Of a DNA stretch of 64,000 nucleotides, positions 50,501 through 58,697 are shown piece after piece. The stretch spans positions 251,908 through 315,907 of the forward strand of contig NZ_LOPW02000017.1 in the NCBI RefSeq assembly GCF_001469875.2, read 5' to 3'. The notes beneath the pieces are model-generated. The model saw only the letters and a list, made by a program, of their open reading frames with translations. It made no database searches and was not told the origin of the DNA. Numbering within the stretch: position 1 is the stretch's first letter; every line of letters starts with the position of its first letter. The stretch is from Haloferax marisrubri (GTDB taxonomy: Archaea > Halobacteriota > Halobacteria > Halobacteriales > Haloferacaceae). The translations under genes were made by a program, and so were the position numbers.

Positions 50501-51798
50501 GTCGCGTCGTCGTCGCGAAGCGCGTCGACCGCGGAGACGCCGACCTCACGGAGATTTCCGACCTCGCCCGCGCCGCGGGCTACGAAGTGGTCGGCGAACT
50601 CACCCAGACCCGCGAGGAGGACGCCGCGTTCCACTTCGGCGAAGGGAAAGTCGGCGAGTTAGCGTCGCTTGTCGTGCGCGAGGACGCCGCCGCCGTCGTG
50701 TTCGACAACCGGCTGGGCCCCTACCAGACGTACAACATCGCCCAGAAGCTCCCGGACGACGTGGAGGTCATCGACCGCTTCACGCTCATCCTCGAAATCT
50801 TCGGCCAGCGGGCGAACACCCGCAAGGCGCAGTTGCAGGTCGAACTCGCCGAGCTACGCTACGAACTGCCGCGCGCCGAGGCGAAGGCGTCGCTGGCGAA
50901 GCGCGACGAGCGCCCCGGCTTCATGGGCCTCGGCGAGTACGACGAGAGCCGCGAACAGGACATCAAGGCCCAGATTTCGCGCATCAAGAACGAACTGGAC
51001 GCCATCGCGGACAAAGAGGAGACCCGGCGCGAACAGCGCCGCGAGTCCGGCTTCGACCTCGTGGCCCTCGCGGGCTACACGAACGCCGGGAAGTCGACGC
51101 TGATGCAGCGGCTCGCCGCCGACCTCGAAGTCGGCCAGAACGACGACCTCCACCCGGACCTCGACCCGACCGCCGAGTCCCAAGACAAGCTGTTTACGAC
51201 CCTCGGGACGACCACGCGCCGCGCCGAGACGGGCAAGCGAGACGTGCTTCTCACCGACACGGTCGGGTTCGTCTCTGACCTCCCCCACTGGCTCGTCGAG
51301 TCGTTCAAGTCCACGCTCGATTCGGTCTACCGGGCCGACCTCGTGTTGCTCGTCGTGGACGCCTCCGAGCCCATCGAGGAGATGCGCGAGAAACTCGTCA
51401 CCAGCCACGACACGCTCTACGAGCGCAACGAAGCGCCCATCGTGACCGTGTTCAACAAGGTGGACAAGGTCGCGGCCGAGGAACTCGAAGAAAAGCGCGC
51501 GGCGCTGTCGGCGCTCGCGCCGAACCCCGTCGCCGTCTCGGGGCTGACCGGCGAGAACGTCGAGGAACTGGCCGCCCGCGTCGAGGACGAACTGCCCGCG
51601 TGGAAGCACGAGCGCCTCCTGTTGCCGATGGCAGACGACACGATGAGCCTCGTCTCGTGGCTCTACGACCACGCCCACGTCGAGACCGAGGAGTACGAGG
51701 GCGAACAGGTCCACATCGAGTTCGAGGCTCGCCCCGCCATCGTGGAGAAGGCCCGGGCGAAGGCGTCCGACCTCTCCGTGCCGGCCGACTCGGCCTGA
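50497..51798 (+). CDS. hflX: GTPase HflX
   Basis: The protein has 433 residues. An N-terminal HflX subdomain (VVVAKRVDRGDADLTEISDLARAAGYEVVGELTQTREEDAAFHFGEGKVGELASL) precedes a helical hairpin and the GTPase domain: G1 GYTNAGKSTLMQRL (about 191-204), G3 DTVGFVSDLPHWL, and G4 FNKVDKV. It binds the large ribosomal subunit and acts in ribosome rescue or heat stress in bacteria. It starts with an SD-like GAGGTG. It stands alone. Confidence 0.94.
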   Translation: MSRVVVAKRVDRGDADLTEISDLARAAGYEVVGELTQTREEDAAFHFGEGKVGELASLVVREDAAAVVFDNRLGPYQTYNIAQKLPDDVEVIDRFTLILEIFGQRANTRKAQLQVELAELRYELPRAEAKASLAKRDERPGFMGLGEYDESREQDIKAQISRIKNELDAIADKEETRREQRRESGFDLVALAGYTNAGKSTLMQRLAADLEVGQNDDLHPDLDPTAESQDKLFTTLGTTTRRAETGKRDVLLTDTVGFVSDLPHWLVESFKSTLDSVYRADLVLLVVDASEPIEEMREKLVTSHDTLYERNEAPIVTVFNKVDKVAAEELEEKRAALSALAPNPVAVSGLTGENVEELAARVEDELPAWKHERLLLPMADDTMSLVSWLYDHAHVETEEYEGEQVHIEFEARPAIVEKARAKASDLSVPADSA

Positions 51799-51844
51799 CT
51801 CGCGTCACGCACGCCGGGTCCACCGAGACGCGACCGGACCCGAC

Positions 51845-52363
51845 TCAGTCGAGCGTCTCTTTTTCCTTCGTGACGACCTCCACGTCGGAGATACGCGTCC
51901 CCGGATACTGGCCGTCGTCGTCTTTCTCCGCGGCCTTCACCATGTCCCAGACGACGTTGAGGCCGGTCGTCACGCCCTCTAACGCCTCCATCTCACAGCC
52001 CGTCTTCCCGGTCGTCCCGACCGTCACGGACAGCGTGACCGACTCGTCTGCCACCTCGAACTCGGTGTCGACGTTCGTGATGGGAATCTGGTGGCACATC
52101 GGAATCGTCTCCCACGTGTGTTTGACGGCCTGAATCGCGCCGATTCGGGCGGTCGCCAACACGTCGCCCTTCCCGATTTCGTCGTCGCGGATGGCCCGGA
52201 CCGTCGAGGCGCTGAGGTGGATGGTCCCGCGGGCGACCGCCCGGCGACGACTGTCGGGTTTCGCGCCCACATCGACCATCTGGACGTTGCCCTCCTCGTC
52301 GACGTGGGTCAGGTCGCTGTCATCGCCGTCGGCTGACTCACCGCGGTCGCGTTCGTCGCTCAT
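51845..52363 (-). CDS. moaC: Cyclic pyranopterin monophosphate synthase
   Basis: The protein has 172 residues. It forms cyclic pyranopterin monophosphate in molybdenum-cofactor synthesis. Family motifs: VDVGAKPDSRRRAVARGTIHL at the N-terminus, KHTWETIPMCHQIPITNVD with the catalytic region, and GCEMEALEGVTTGLNVVWDMVKAAEKD. The start overlaps the stop of the nnr gene (ATGA), so nnr and moaC are co-translated. Confidence 0.94.
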   Translation of the reverse strand: MSDERDRGESADGDDSDLTHVDEEGNVQMVDVGAKPDSRRRAVARGTIHLSASTVRAIRDDEIGKGDVLATARIGAIQAVKHTWETIPMCHQIPITNVDTEFEVADESVTLSVTVGTTGKTGCEMEALEGVTTGLNVVWDMVKAAEKDDDGQYPGTRISDVEVVTKEKETLD

Positions 52364-53796
52364 TCGTCGTCACCTCGCAGAGCCGCGGGCAGTCGTTCGA
52401 GCAAGTCGGTGGCGACGAGGCCGCCGCCGAACGCCTCGGCGGCGAGGTCGCCCGCGCGGCCGTTCGCGTAGGCCGCGACGGCGGCGGCGTCGAGCGGGGG
52501 CAAGACGGCCGCGAGCGCGCCGGTCGCGCCCGCCAGCACGTCGCCGGTGCCGCCGACGGTCATGCCGGGGTTCCCGGTCCGGTTGACGCGGACCGCGTCG
52601 CCGTCGGAGACCACGTCGTACGCGCCCTTCACGAGGAGCGTGTGCCCGAGGTCGGCGGCGAACTCGCGGACGAGGTCGCTTCGGGTCTCCCAGTCGGCGT
52701 CGGTCTCGCCGCCCATCTTCGCCAACTCGCCCTGATGGGGCGTACAGATGAGGGTCGCCTCGGTGTCCACCTCGGGGACGACCTGTAGCGCGTCGGCGTC
52801 CACGACGGCGGTCCCGTCGTAGGCGGCGAGGAACTCGCGGACCGCGTCGAGGGACTCGTCGGCGTCGCCGAGGCCGGGGCCGAAGACGACCGCGTCGCGG
52901 TCGTCGGCGAAATCGAGGAGGCTGGGCACGTGTTCGGGCGTGAGTCGGTCGCCCGAGAAGCCGCGGACGATGAGGTTCTCCGAGTAGCCCTGCACCTCGC
53001 GGGAGACGGCCTCGGGGCAGGCGATGCGGGCGAGGTCCGCGCCGGCTCTGAGGGCCGACTGCGCGGCGAGCGCGGGCGCGCCGGTGTACGGACCGCCGCC
53101 GACGACGAGCACGTCGCCGTGGTCACCCTTGTGGCTCTGGGCGTCGCGGTCGAGCGCGAGCAGGTCGCCGGGACCGGTGAACAACTCGGCCGCCTCGGGG
53201 ATTCCGATGTCGGCGACGACGACCTCGCAGTCGAGGTCGCCGAGACCGGGCTTGTCGTCGTGGAAGGTGACGACCCGGTCGGCGTCGACCGCGAGTCCCG
53301 CCGCGTCGCCGGTGTCGGCATCGACGCCGGAGGGCACGTCCACCGCGAGGACGGCCGCAGACGACTCGTTGATGGCGCTTGCGGCCGTCGCCTCGGGTTC
53401 GCGGAGCGCGCCGGTGACGCCGGTGCCGAGCATCGCGTCCACGACGAGGTCCGGGTCGCCGAGGTCGAAGGCGGCCGAGTCGGTGACGGTCCGCCGGTCG
53501 GCCTCGCCCGCGACGAGCGCGTCCCAGTTCTCGCGGGCGATGTCGGTCGAAATCGTCTCGGGGCGACCGAGCAGGTGGACGGTCACGTCGTACGCCTTCA
53601 GGAACCGCGCGGCGACGAGCGCGTCGCCGCCGTTGTTGCCGCGCCCGGCGACGATTGCGACCGACGCGCCGGGCTCCGCGAGGTCGCGGCAGGCCCGCGC
53701 GACGGCGTTCCCGCTCGACTCCATGAGCTGTTTCCGCGGCACGCCGAGCGCCTCGGCGTTCAGGTCGACCGCGGCCATGCGTCGACTCGTAATCAT
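52360..53796 (-). CDS. nnr: Bifunctional NAD(P)H-hydrate epimerase/dehydratase
   Basis: The protein has 478 residues. The N-terminal YjeF-N epimerase domain (LMESSGNAVARACRDL, VAGRGNNGGDALVAARFL) is followed by the ADP/ATP-dependent dehydratase domain (about 220-478) with HKGDHGDVLVVGGG, VFGPGLGD, TPHQGELAKM and GNPGMTVGGTGDVLAGATGAL. It repairs damaged NAD(P)H hydrates. The start ATG 53796 precedes the domain start; longer starts overlap the divergent MFS gene region. It is the first gene of nnr-moaC. Confidence 0.92.
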   Translation of the reverse strand: MITSRRMAAVDLNAEALGVPRKQLMESSGNAVARACRDLAEPGASVAIVAGRGNNGGDALVAARFLKAYDVTVHLLGRPETISTDIARENWDALVAGEADRRTVTDSAAFDLGDPDLVVDAMLGTGVTGALREPEATAASAINESSAAVLAVDVPSGVDADTGDAAGLAVDADRVVTFHDDKPGLGDLDCEVVVADIGIPEAAELFTGPGDLLALDRDAQSHKGDHGDVLVVGGGPYTGAPALAAQSALRAGADLARIACPEAVSREVQGYSENLIVRGFSGDRLTPEHVPSLLDFADDRDAVVFGPGLGDADESLDAVREFLAAYDGTAVVDADALQVVPEVDTEATLICTPHQGELAKMGGETDADWETRSDLVREFAADLGHTLLVKGAYDVVSDGDAVRVNRTGNPGMTVGGTGDVLAGATGALAAVLPPLDAAAVAAYANGRAGDLAAEAFGGGLVATDLLERLPAALRGDDE

Positions 53797-53828
53797 ACGC
53801 CCCCGTTGGCCCGGGGCCGCGTTAACAC

Positions 53829-55070
53829 ATGTGGTCGCGGGTCGGATTCGCAACGTTTGACACGGCGGCGACTGAATCCGAGGTAGTGACTCGCCGCCTC
53901 TTCGGAACTCTCTGCGGACTCGTCTTCCTCGTCAACTTCGGCCGCGTCGCGTTCCCGCCGCTCGTCGAGACGCTCCAGACGCAGTTCTCGGTCGGCCCGG
54001 CCACCATCGGCGTCGTGACGAGCCTCGTCTGGCTCGGGACCGCCATCCCGCGCATCCCCGTCGGCTACCTCCTCACGCGCGTCTCGCGGTCGAAGGTCGT
54101 CCTCGGCTCGGGCACGCTGCTCGTCGTCGCCGCGGCGTTCACCGCGAGCGCGACGTCGGTGCTGACGCTCCAAATCGGCGCGTTCGGTCTCGGCCTCGCC
54201 TCGGGCGCGTACTTCGTCTCCGCGACCCCGCTCGTCGGCGAACTGTTCCCCGAGCGCGTCGGCCGCATGGTCGGCATCCACGGCGCGGCCAGTCAGGTCG
54301 CCGCCGTCGTCGCCGCGCCCGTCGTCGTCTTCATCCTCGCGTCGTACTCGTGGCGCGAGACGTTCTGGGTGCTGGCGGCCGCCGGCGCGCTCGTGACGCT
54401 CCTCCTCTACGCCGTCTCCCGAGACGGGAGCGCGGGGGCCGGCACGGGCGCTGACCGCGACTTCTCCGCCGCGCTCGGCCACTGGAAACTCATCCTCACG
54501 GGCATCCTCCTCATCGCGCCCGCGGGGTTCGTCTGGCAGGGCCTGTTCAACTTCCTCGTGTCGTACATGACGCAGGCGAAGGCGTTCGACGCCGCCACCG
54601 CGAGCACGATGCTCACCATCGTCTTCGCGGCCGGCGTCCCCGCGTTCTCGCTGTCGGGCCGCCTCGCGGACAACCTCCCGCACGTCCCATACATCTTCGG
54701 CCTGCTCGTCGCCTTTATCGGCGCGCTCGTCGCGCTGACGTACGCGCAGGGCTTCGTCGCCGTCGCCGTCGTCGTCGCGGTGCTCGGCTACGTCATCCAC
54801 AGCCTGTTTCCCGCGCTGGACACGTTCATGCTCTCGTCGCTCCCCAGCGACGCCCGCGGGAGCGCCTACGCCGTGTTCAGCGGCGCGGCGCTCCTCTTGG
54901 AGGCCAACGGGAGCGGCGCGGTCGGCTTCCTGACGGAGGCGAACTACGCCTTCGAGGCGGTCTTCAGAACGCTCGCCGGGGGACTCGCGGTGTTCGTCGC
55001 CGCGCTTGCGGTCCTCTACGCGGTGAATCGACTGCCGGGCGTCGATCGGACCGACCCGTCGAGCGCCTGA
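53829..55070 (+). CDS. MFS transporter
   Basis: The protein has 413 residues from ATG 53829, or 394 from GTG 53886. Twelve hydrophobic segments are visible. The MFS loop between segments 2 and 3 is IPVGYLLTRVSRSKVV, and the charged central loop is RDGSAGAGTGADRDF. The substrate is unknown. It is divergent from the nnr gene, 32 bp away. An HTH regulator gene follows on the same strand after 41 bp. Confidence 0.85.
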   Translation: MWSRVGFATFDTAATESEVVTRRLFGTLCGLVFLVNFGRVAFPPLVETLQTQFSVGPATIGVVTSLVWLGTAIPRIPVGYLLTRVSRSKVVLGSGTLLVVAAAFTASATSVLTLQIGAFGLGLASGAYFVSATPLVGELFPERVGRMVGIHGAASQVAAVVAAPVVVFILASYSWRETFWVLAAAGALVTLLLYAVSRDGSAGAGTGADRDFSAALGHWKLILTGILLIAPAGFVWQGLFNFLVSYMTQAKAFDAATASTMLTIVFAAGVPAFSLSGRLADNLPHVPYIFGLLVAFIGALVALTYAQGFVAVAVVVAVLGYVIHSLFPALDTFMLSSLPSDARGSAYAVFSGAALLLEANGSGAVGFLTEANYAFEAVFRTLAGGLAVFVAALAVLYAVNRLPGVDRTDPSSA

Positions 55071-55111
55071 CTCCCGAAACGGTTTACTTCCCGCCCCGAA
55101 ATGTCGATTGT

Positions 55112-55501
55112 ATGTCAGGGTTGCTGCCGTCCGACGGAACCGTCGATACGAGCGACGAGACCGCCCCGCGGGTCCATTGGCTCGACGACGACGAGACGGA
55201 GCAACTCCTCGGAAGCCTCTCTTGTGACACCGCCCGCGACCTGCTCTCGTGTCTACAGGACTCGCCGGCGACGGCGACCGAACTCTCGGCGCGGGTCGAG
55301 ACCTCCGTCCAGAACGCCCGCCACCACCTCGGGAACCTCATCGACGCCGACCTCGTCCACGTCGCCGGCACCCGCTACTCCGAGAAGGGCCGCGAGATGA
55401 AGGTGTACGCCGCCGCGGGCGCGCCGTTCGTCGTCTGCGTCGGCGGCGACGGCGGCGACCGCGAGGCCTTCACCGAGGCCATCGCCTCCTTCCTCGAATA
55501 G
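55112..55501 (+). CDS. ArsR-like winged-helix transcriptional regulator
   Basis: The protein has 129 residues. The winged helix is ETEQLLGSLSCDTARDLLSCLQDSPATATELSARVETSVQNARHHLGNLIDADLVHVAGTRYSEKGREMKVYA (residues about 29-101), with the recognition helix around VQNARHHLGNL. The C-terminus is short and acidic. A TATA-like GGTTTACTTC centred about 27 bp before ATG 55112 supports a leaderless start. It lies immediately upstream of a perfect palindrome and the Rad3-type helicase gene, which it may regulate. Confidence 0.85.
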   Translation: MSGLLPSDGTVDTSDETAPRVHWLDDDETEQLLGSLSCDTARDLLSCLQDSPATATELSARVETSVQNARHHLGNLIDADLVHVAGTRYSEKGREMKVYAAAGAPFVVCVGGDGGDREAFTEAIASFLE

Positions 55502-55521
55502 CGCCGACGGCCCCGGCGCTC

Positions 55522-55537
55522 ACGTTCGCGCGAACGT
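55522..55537 (+). promoter_or_regulatory. 16-bp perfect palindrome upstream of the Rad3-type helicase promoter
   Basis: ACGTTCGCGCGAACGT is a perfect 16-bp palindrome. It abuts a TATA-like TTCAAGTAC (55538-55546) whose centre is 32 bp before ATG 55574, so it sits in the BRE/activator position about 40 bp before the expected transcription start. The upstream neighbour is a winged-helix regulator gene ending at 55501. Operator function is inferred. Confidence 0.5.
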
Positions 55538-55573
55538 TCAAGTACGGGAACGCGGCCAGTCACCGACACCCCT

Positions 55574-57928
55574 ATGGCCGTCGCAACTGGACCACAGAGC
55601 GTGACCTGGCAGGAGGTGTTCGGCCACCCGGAGGCGTACCCGGAGCAGGCCGACGGAATCGAGACCGCGATACAGACCGCCCGAGACGACGGCTTCGCCG
55701 TCGTGGAGGGCGCGTGCGGGACCGGCAAGACGATGCTCGCGCTCACCGCCGGCATCGAACTCGTCCGCGACCCCGACTCCGACTACGAGCGCGTCTTCGT
55801 CCTCACGAGCGTCAAGCAACAGCTCCGGCAGTTCGAGGCCGACCTCCGAACCATCAACGAGAACCTCCCGACCGACTGGAAACCCGTCTCGGGGCTCACG
55901 CTCGTCGGCAAGTCCGACGTGTGTCCCTACAGCCGCGAGGGCTGTGGCGGCATCGACGACTCGACCGTCTACGACCGCTGTGAGGGCCTCCGCGACCGGA
56001 CCCGCGGGCTCGTCGGTGACGGCGGCCGGACCAGCGCCGAGGCCCTCGCCAAGGACGCCCGCGAGCAACAGACCGGCCTCCTCGACACCGGTTCGACGAC
56101 CGCGGGCCCGAACTACCTCGAAACCGCGGGCGACCCGACGCCGTACCCGAAGTCGATGCCGGAGTACGAGGACGTGGAGTACTGCCCCTTTTACGCGAAC
56201 TTCCTCGCGGACCTCCCCGAAGACGGCGACCCAATCGAGGCCGTCCCCTTCGACTTCGACGACAAAGGGCTCATCGCGACCGAGGACCTCGTCTCGCTGG
56301 CCGCTGGCGCGGGGTCGTGTCCCCACTCCGTGATGGGCGCGCTGTTGCCCCACGTCGAGGTCGTCGTCGGCAACTACTACCACGCGTTCGACCCGACGAC
56401 CGTCGGCACGTTCACCGGCGCGCTCGTCGACGACTCGACGTTCGTCATCTGCGACGAGGCGCACATGCTCGAACCCCGCGTCCGCGACCTCGTCTCCGTC
56501 GGTGTCGGCGACCGGACGCTCCGCGACGCCGAAAGCGAGTTCACGCGCGTCATCCAGCCCGTGAAGTTCGACGACGCCGGCAAGTCCACCGTCGACGCCG
56601 AACTCGTCCGCGGAGAGCTACAGGAGGCCGACGTGACGCTCCGCGAACTGGAGGAGACCCGGGACTTCATCCGCGACCTCCGCGAGGAACTCGACCGCCG
56701 CGTGACCGCGCACCTCGACCGCGAGTACGTCGGCTGGCGCGCCGACCTCACCGAACTCGACGACGAGGAACTCCCCCTGCGCGACCCCGAGGAGCCCGGC
56801 GTCGACGAACTCACCGAGTGGGCGGACGACAACGGCCACGACGAGGGGACGTGGGTCCGCGCCGAGGCGACCGGCTCGGCGGTCGCCCGCATCCTCGACT
56901 CGGTGGAGGAAGACGACAAGCGCCGGGCCGCCCCCGCGGCGGGCCGGGCGCTGGCGACGTGGGCTTACGCGGACCACGAGAAGCACTTCCGCGAAATCGA
57001 ACTCGAACGGACGTGGGACGAGATGGAGCCGCCGGAGTCGTGGCGGCGCGCCTACAACGCCCGGCTGTCGGTCCACAACTGCGTCCCCGGCGAGGCCATC
57101 GCCGAGCGCCTCGGCGACTTCGGCGGCGGCGTCCTCATGAGCGCGACGCTCGAACCCATCGACGTGTTCCGGCGCGTGACCGGCCTCGACGCCCTCGCCG
57201 ACGACGGTCGCCCGGTGGCAGAGCGGACGTTCGGCCTCGGCTTCCCCGAGTCGAACCGCGCGAGCTTCGCCGTCGACGTGCCGAAGTTCACCCACAGCAA
57301 CCGCGGGCCGCCCGGCGAGGAAAACGAGACGCGGCTCGCGTACACCGACGCCGCCGTCGAGGTGTGCGAGCGGTCGCCGGGCAACGTCCTCGTCGGGATG
57401 CCGAACTACGCCGAGGCCGAGTGGATGGCGGGCGCGCTCGAAGCCCGTGTGGGCAAGCCCGTCCTCCTCGACGAGTCGTCCGACGACGGGGCCACGGAGC
57501 GGCTCAAGCGCGACTTCTTCGGCGGCGAGGGGAAAGTGCTCGTGACGAGCCTCCGCGGCACGCTCACCGAGGGCGTCGATTACAGCGGCGACAAGCTCTC
57601 GGCCGCCGTCGTCTGCGGCGTCCCGCTCATCAACACGTCGTCGCCGCGGACCCGCGCGGTGAAGACGGCCTACGACCGCGAGTTCGGAAACGGGTTCGAG
57701 ACCGCACTCACGGTGCCCGCGGTGCGAAAGGCGCGACAGGCAATCGGCCGCGTCATCCGCGGCACCGACGAGGTCGGCGTCCGCGTCTTCGTGGACGCCC
57801 GGTACGCCCGCGACTCGTGGAACGGCGTCCGCGACTACCTGCCGGCACAGGAGCGCGAGGAGTTCAGACCCGTCAGTCCGGACATGCTCGGCTTCGGTCT
57901 CGACCAGTTCTGGTCGTCGGTCGAGTAG
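55574..57928 (+). CDS. Rad3/XPD-family iron-sulfur DNA helicase
   Basis: A 784-residue superfamily 2 helicase with Walker A VEGACGTGKTMLALTAG (about residue 44) and DEAH-box CDEAHMLEPR. The iron-sulfur cluster cysteines are present (DVCPYSREGC, YDRC and YCPFYAN, between motifs Ia and II). Helicase motifs III to VI follow (SATLEP, VGMPNYAEAEW, SLRGTLTEGVDYSG, QAIGRVIRG). It unwinds DNA 5' to 3' in repair. The start follows a TATA-like element and a palindrome. Confidence 0.92.
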   Translation: MAVATGPQSVTWQEVFGHPEAYPEQADGIETAIQTARDDGFAVVEGACGTGKTMLALTAGIELVRDPDSDYERVFVLTSVKQQLRQFEADLRTINENLPTDWKPVSGLTLVGKSDVCPYSREGCGGIDDSTVYDRCEGLRDRTRGLVGDGGRTSAEALAKDAREQQTGLLDTGSTTAGPNYLETAGDPTPYPKSMPEYEDVEYCPFYANFLADLPEDGDPIEAVPFDFDDKGLIATEDLVSLAAGAGSCPHSVMGALLPHVEVVVGNYYHAFDPTTVGTFTGALVDDSTFVICDEAHMLEPRVRDLVSVGVGDRTLRDAESEFTRVIQPVKFDDAGKSTVDAELVRGELQEADVTLRELEETRDFIRDLREELDRRVTAHLDREYVGWRADLTELDDEELPLRDPEEPGVDELTEWADDNGHDEGTWVRAEATGSAVARILDSVEEDDKRRAAPAAGRALATWAYADHEKHFREIELERTWDEMEPPESWRRAYNARLSVHNCVPGEAIAERLGDFGGGVLMSATLEPIDVFRRVTGLDALADDGRPVAERTFGLGFPESNRASFAVDVPKFTHSNRGPPGEENETRLAYTDAAVEVCERSPGNVLVGMPNYAEAEWMAGALEARVGKPVLLDESSDDGATERLKRDFFGGEGKVLVTSLRGTLTEGVDYSGDKLSAAVVCGVPLINTSSPRTRAVKTAYDREFGNGFETALTVPAVRKARQAIGRVIRGTDEVGVRVFVDARYARDSWNGVRDYLPAQEREEFRPVSPDMLGFGLDQFWSSVE

Positions 57929-57970
57929 TCGCGCGAGGTGTCCGCCCCGCGGGCGACCGTCAGAAAGGAG

Positions 57971-58159
57971 CTACCGCTCGTCGTCCCACGCGTCCCGGCA
58001 GTCGTCGTCGCAGAAGTGCCGGGCCTGTACGGCACCGTCTTCGACCCACGTGACGACGCGGTGCGTCGGATTGTTCGCAATCGGCTCCCCGCACGTCGCG
58101 CAGGTCGGGGCGTCTTCTGGGTCTACGTTCTCTTCCAAATCGGACGTGGGATCGACCAT
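57971..58159 (-). CDS. Small zinc-binding protein, uncharacterised
   Basis: The protein has 62 residues from ATG 58159. Two metal half-sites are visible: CATC (in APTCATCGEPI) and FCDDDCRDAW. Between them VVTWVEDGAVQARH forms a strand pair. This treble-clef-like pattern is common among small haloarchaeal proteins. Function is unknown. It lies just downstream of the helicase gene on the opposite strand. Confidence 0.7.
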   Translation of the reverse strand: MVDPTSDLEENVDPEDAPTCATCGEPIANNPTHRVVTWVEDGAVQARHFCDDDCRDAWDDER

Positions 58160-58396
58160 CGACACCCAGATGGCGGTCCCGGGCACTTCAACCCGTCTCC
58201 GCCGGCAGAAGTCGCCCGACGGGGCGGTAACCCCCGCGGAACTGTGGAATCCACACTCACTCGGGGGGAACCGCGGCTATGTATCACTCCGTACTCCCAC
58301 TTGGTGCAACGTTTTGTAACCAACGGGTATTGTCAATCACTACCACACTTAGTGAAGGTTATGTAATCACGGTCGCGTTTGTATACGTGACGGCGA

Positions 58397-58618
58397 ATGT
58401 CCGAATTGCCCGCCTCTCAGGATTCGGTTGCAGGGACTGTTGACCGCACCGGCGCGGATACCACCGGGGATTGCCTTCTCCATAGTGTCGTCGTCACCTA
58501 TCGAGGGGGCCCCGACCAAGTGACCGTCTACCCCCGGCGCGACAGTTGCTGCGACCAGATGGAGGCGTGGTTGACAGCCGACGCCGACGCGTTCATCTCG
58601 CTCGACGAGATGTGCTGA
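58397..58618 (+). CDS. Small haloarchaeal protein (DUF7511-like)
   Basis: The protein has 73 residues. The conserved-looking part is LHSVVVTYRGGPDQVTVYPRRDSCCDQMEAWLTADADAFISLDEM, which I associate with a short haloarchaeal family. A possible TATA element TTATGTAATC (58358-58367) lies about 35 bp before the ATG. The gap 58160-58396 upstream is empty except for AT-rich promoter-like DNA. No function can be assigned. Confidence 0.65.
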   Translation: MSELPASQDSVAGTVDRTGADTTGDCLLHSVVVTYRGGPDQVTVYPRRDSCCDQMEAWLTADADAFISLDEMC

Positions 58619-58697
58619 GTCGCCGAGGCCGACGCGGTCGCCGCGCACCCGATGAGAACGCACGCCGCCGATAGCCCCTCCTCGCCGCCGCGTCGGC

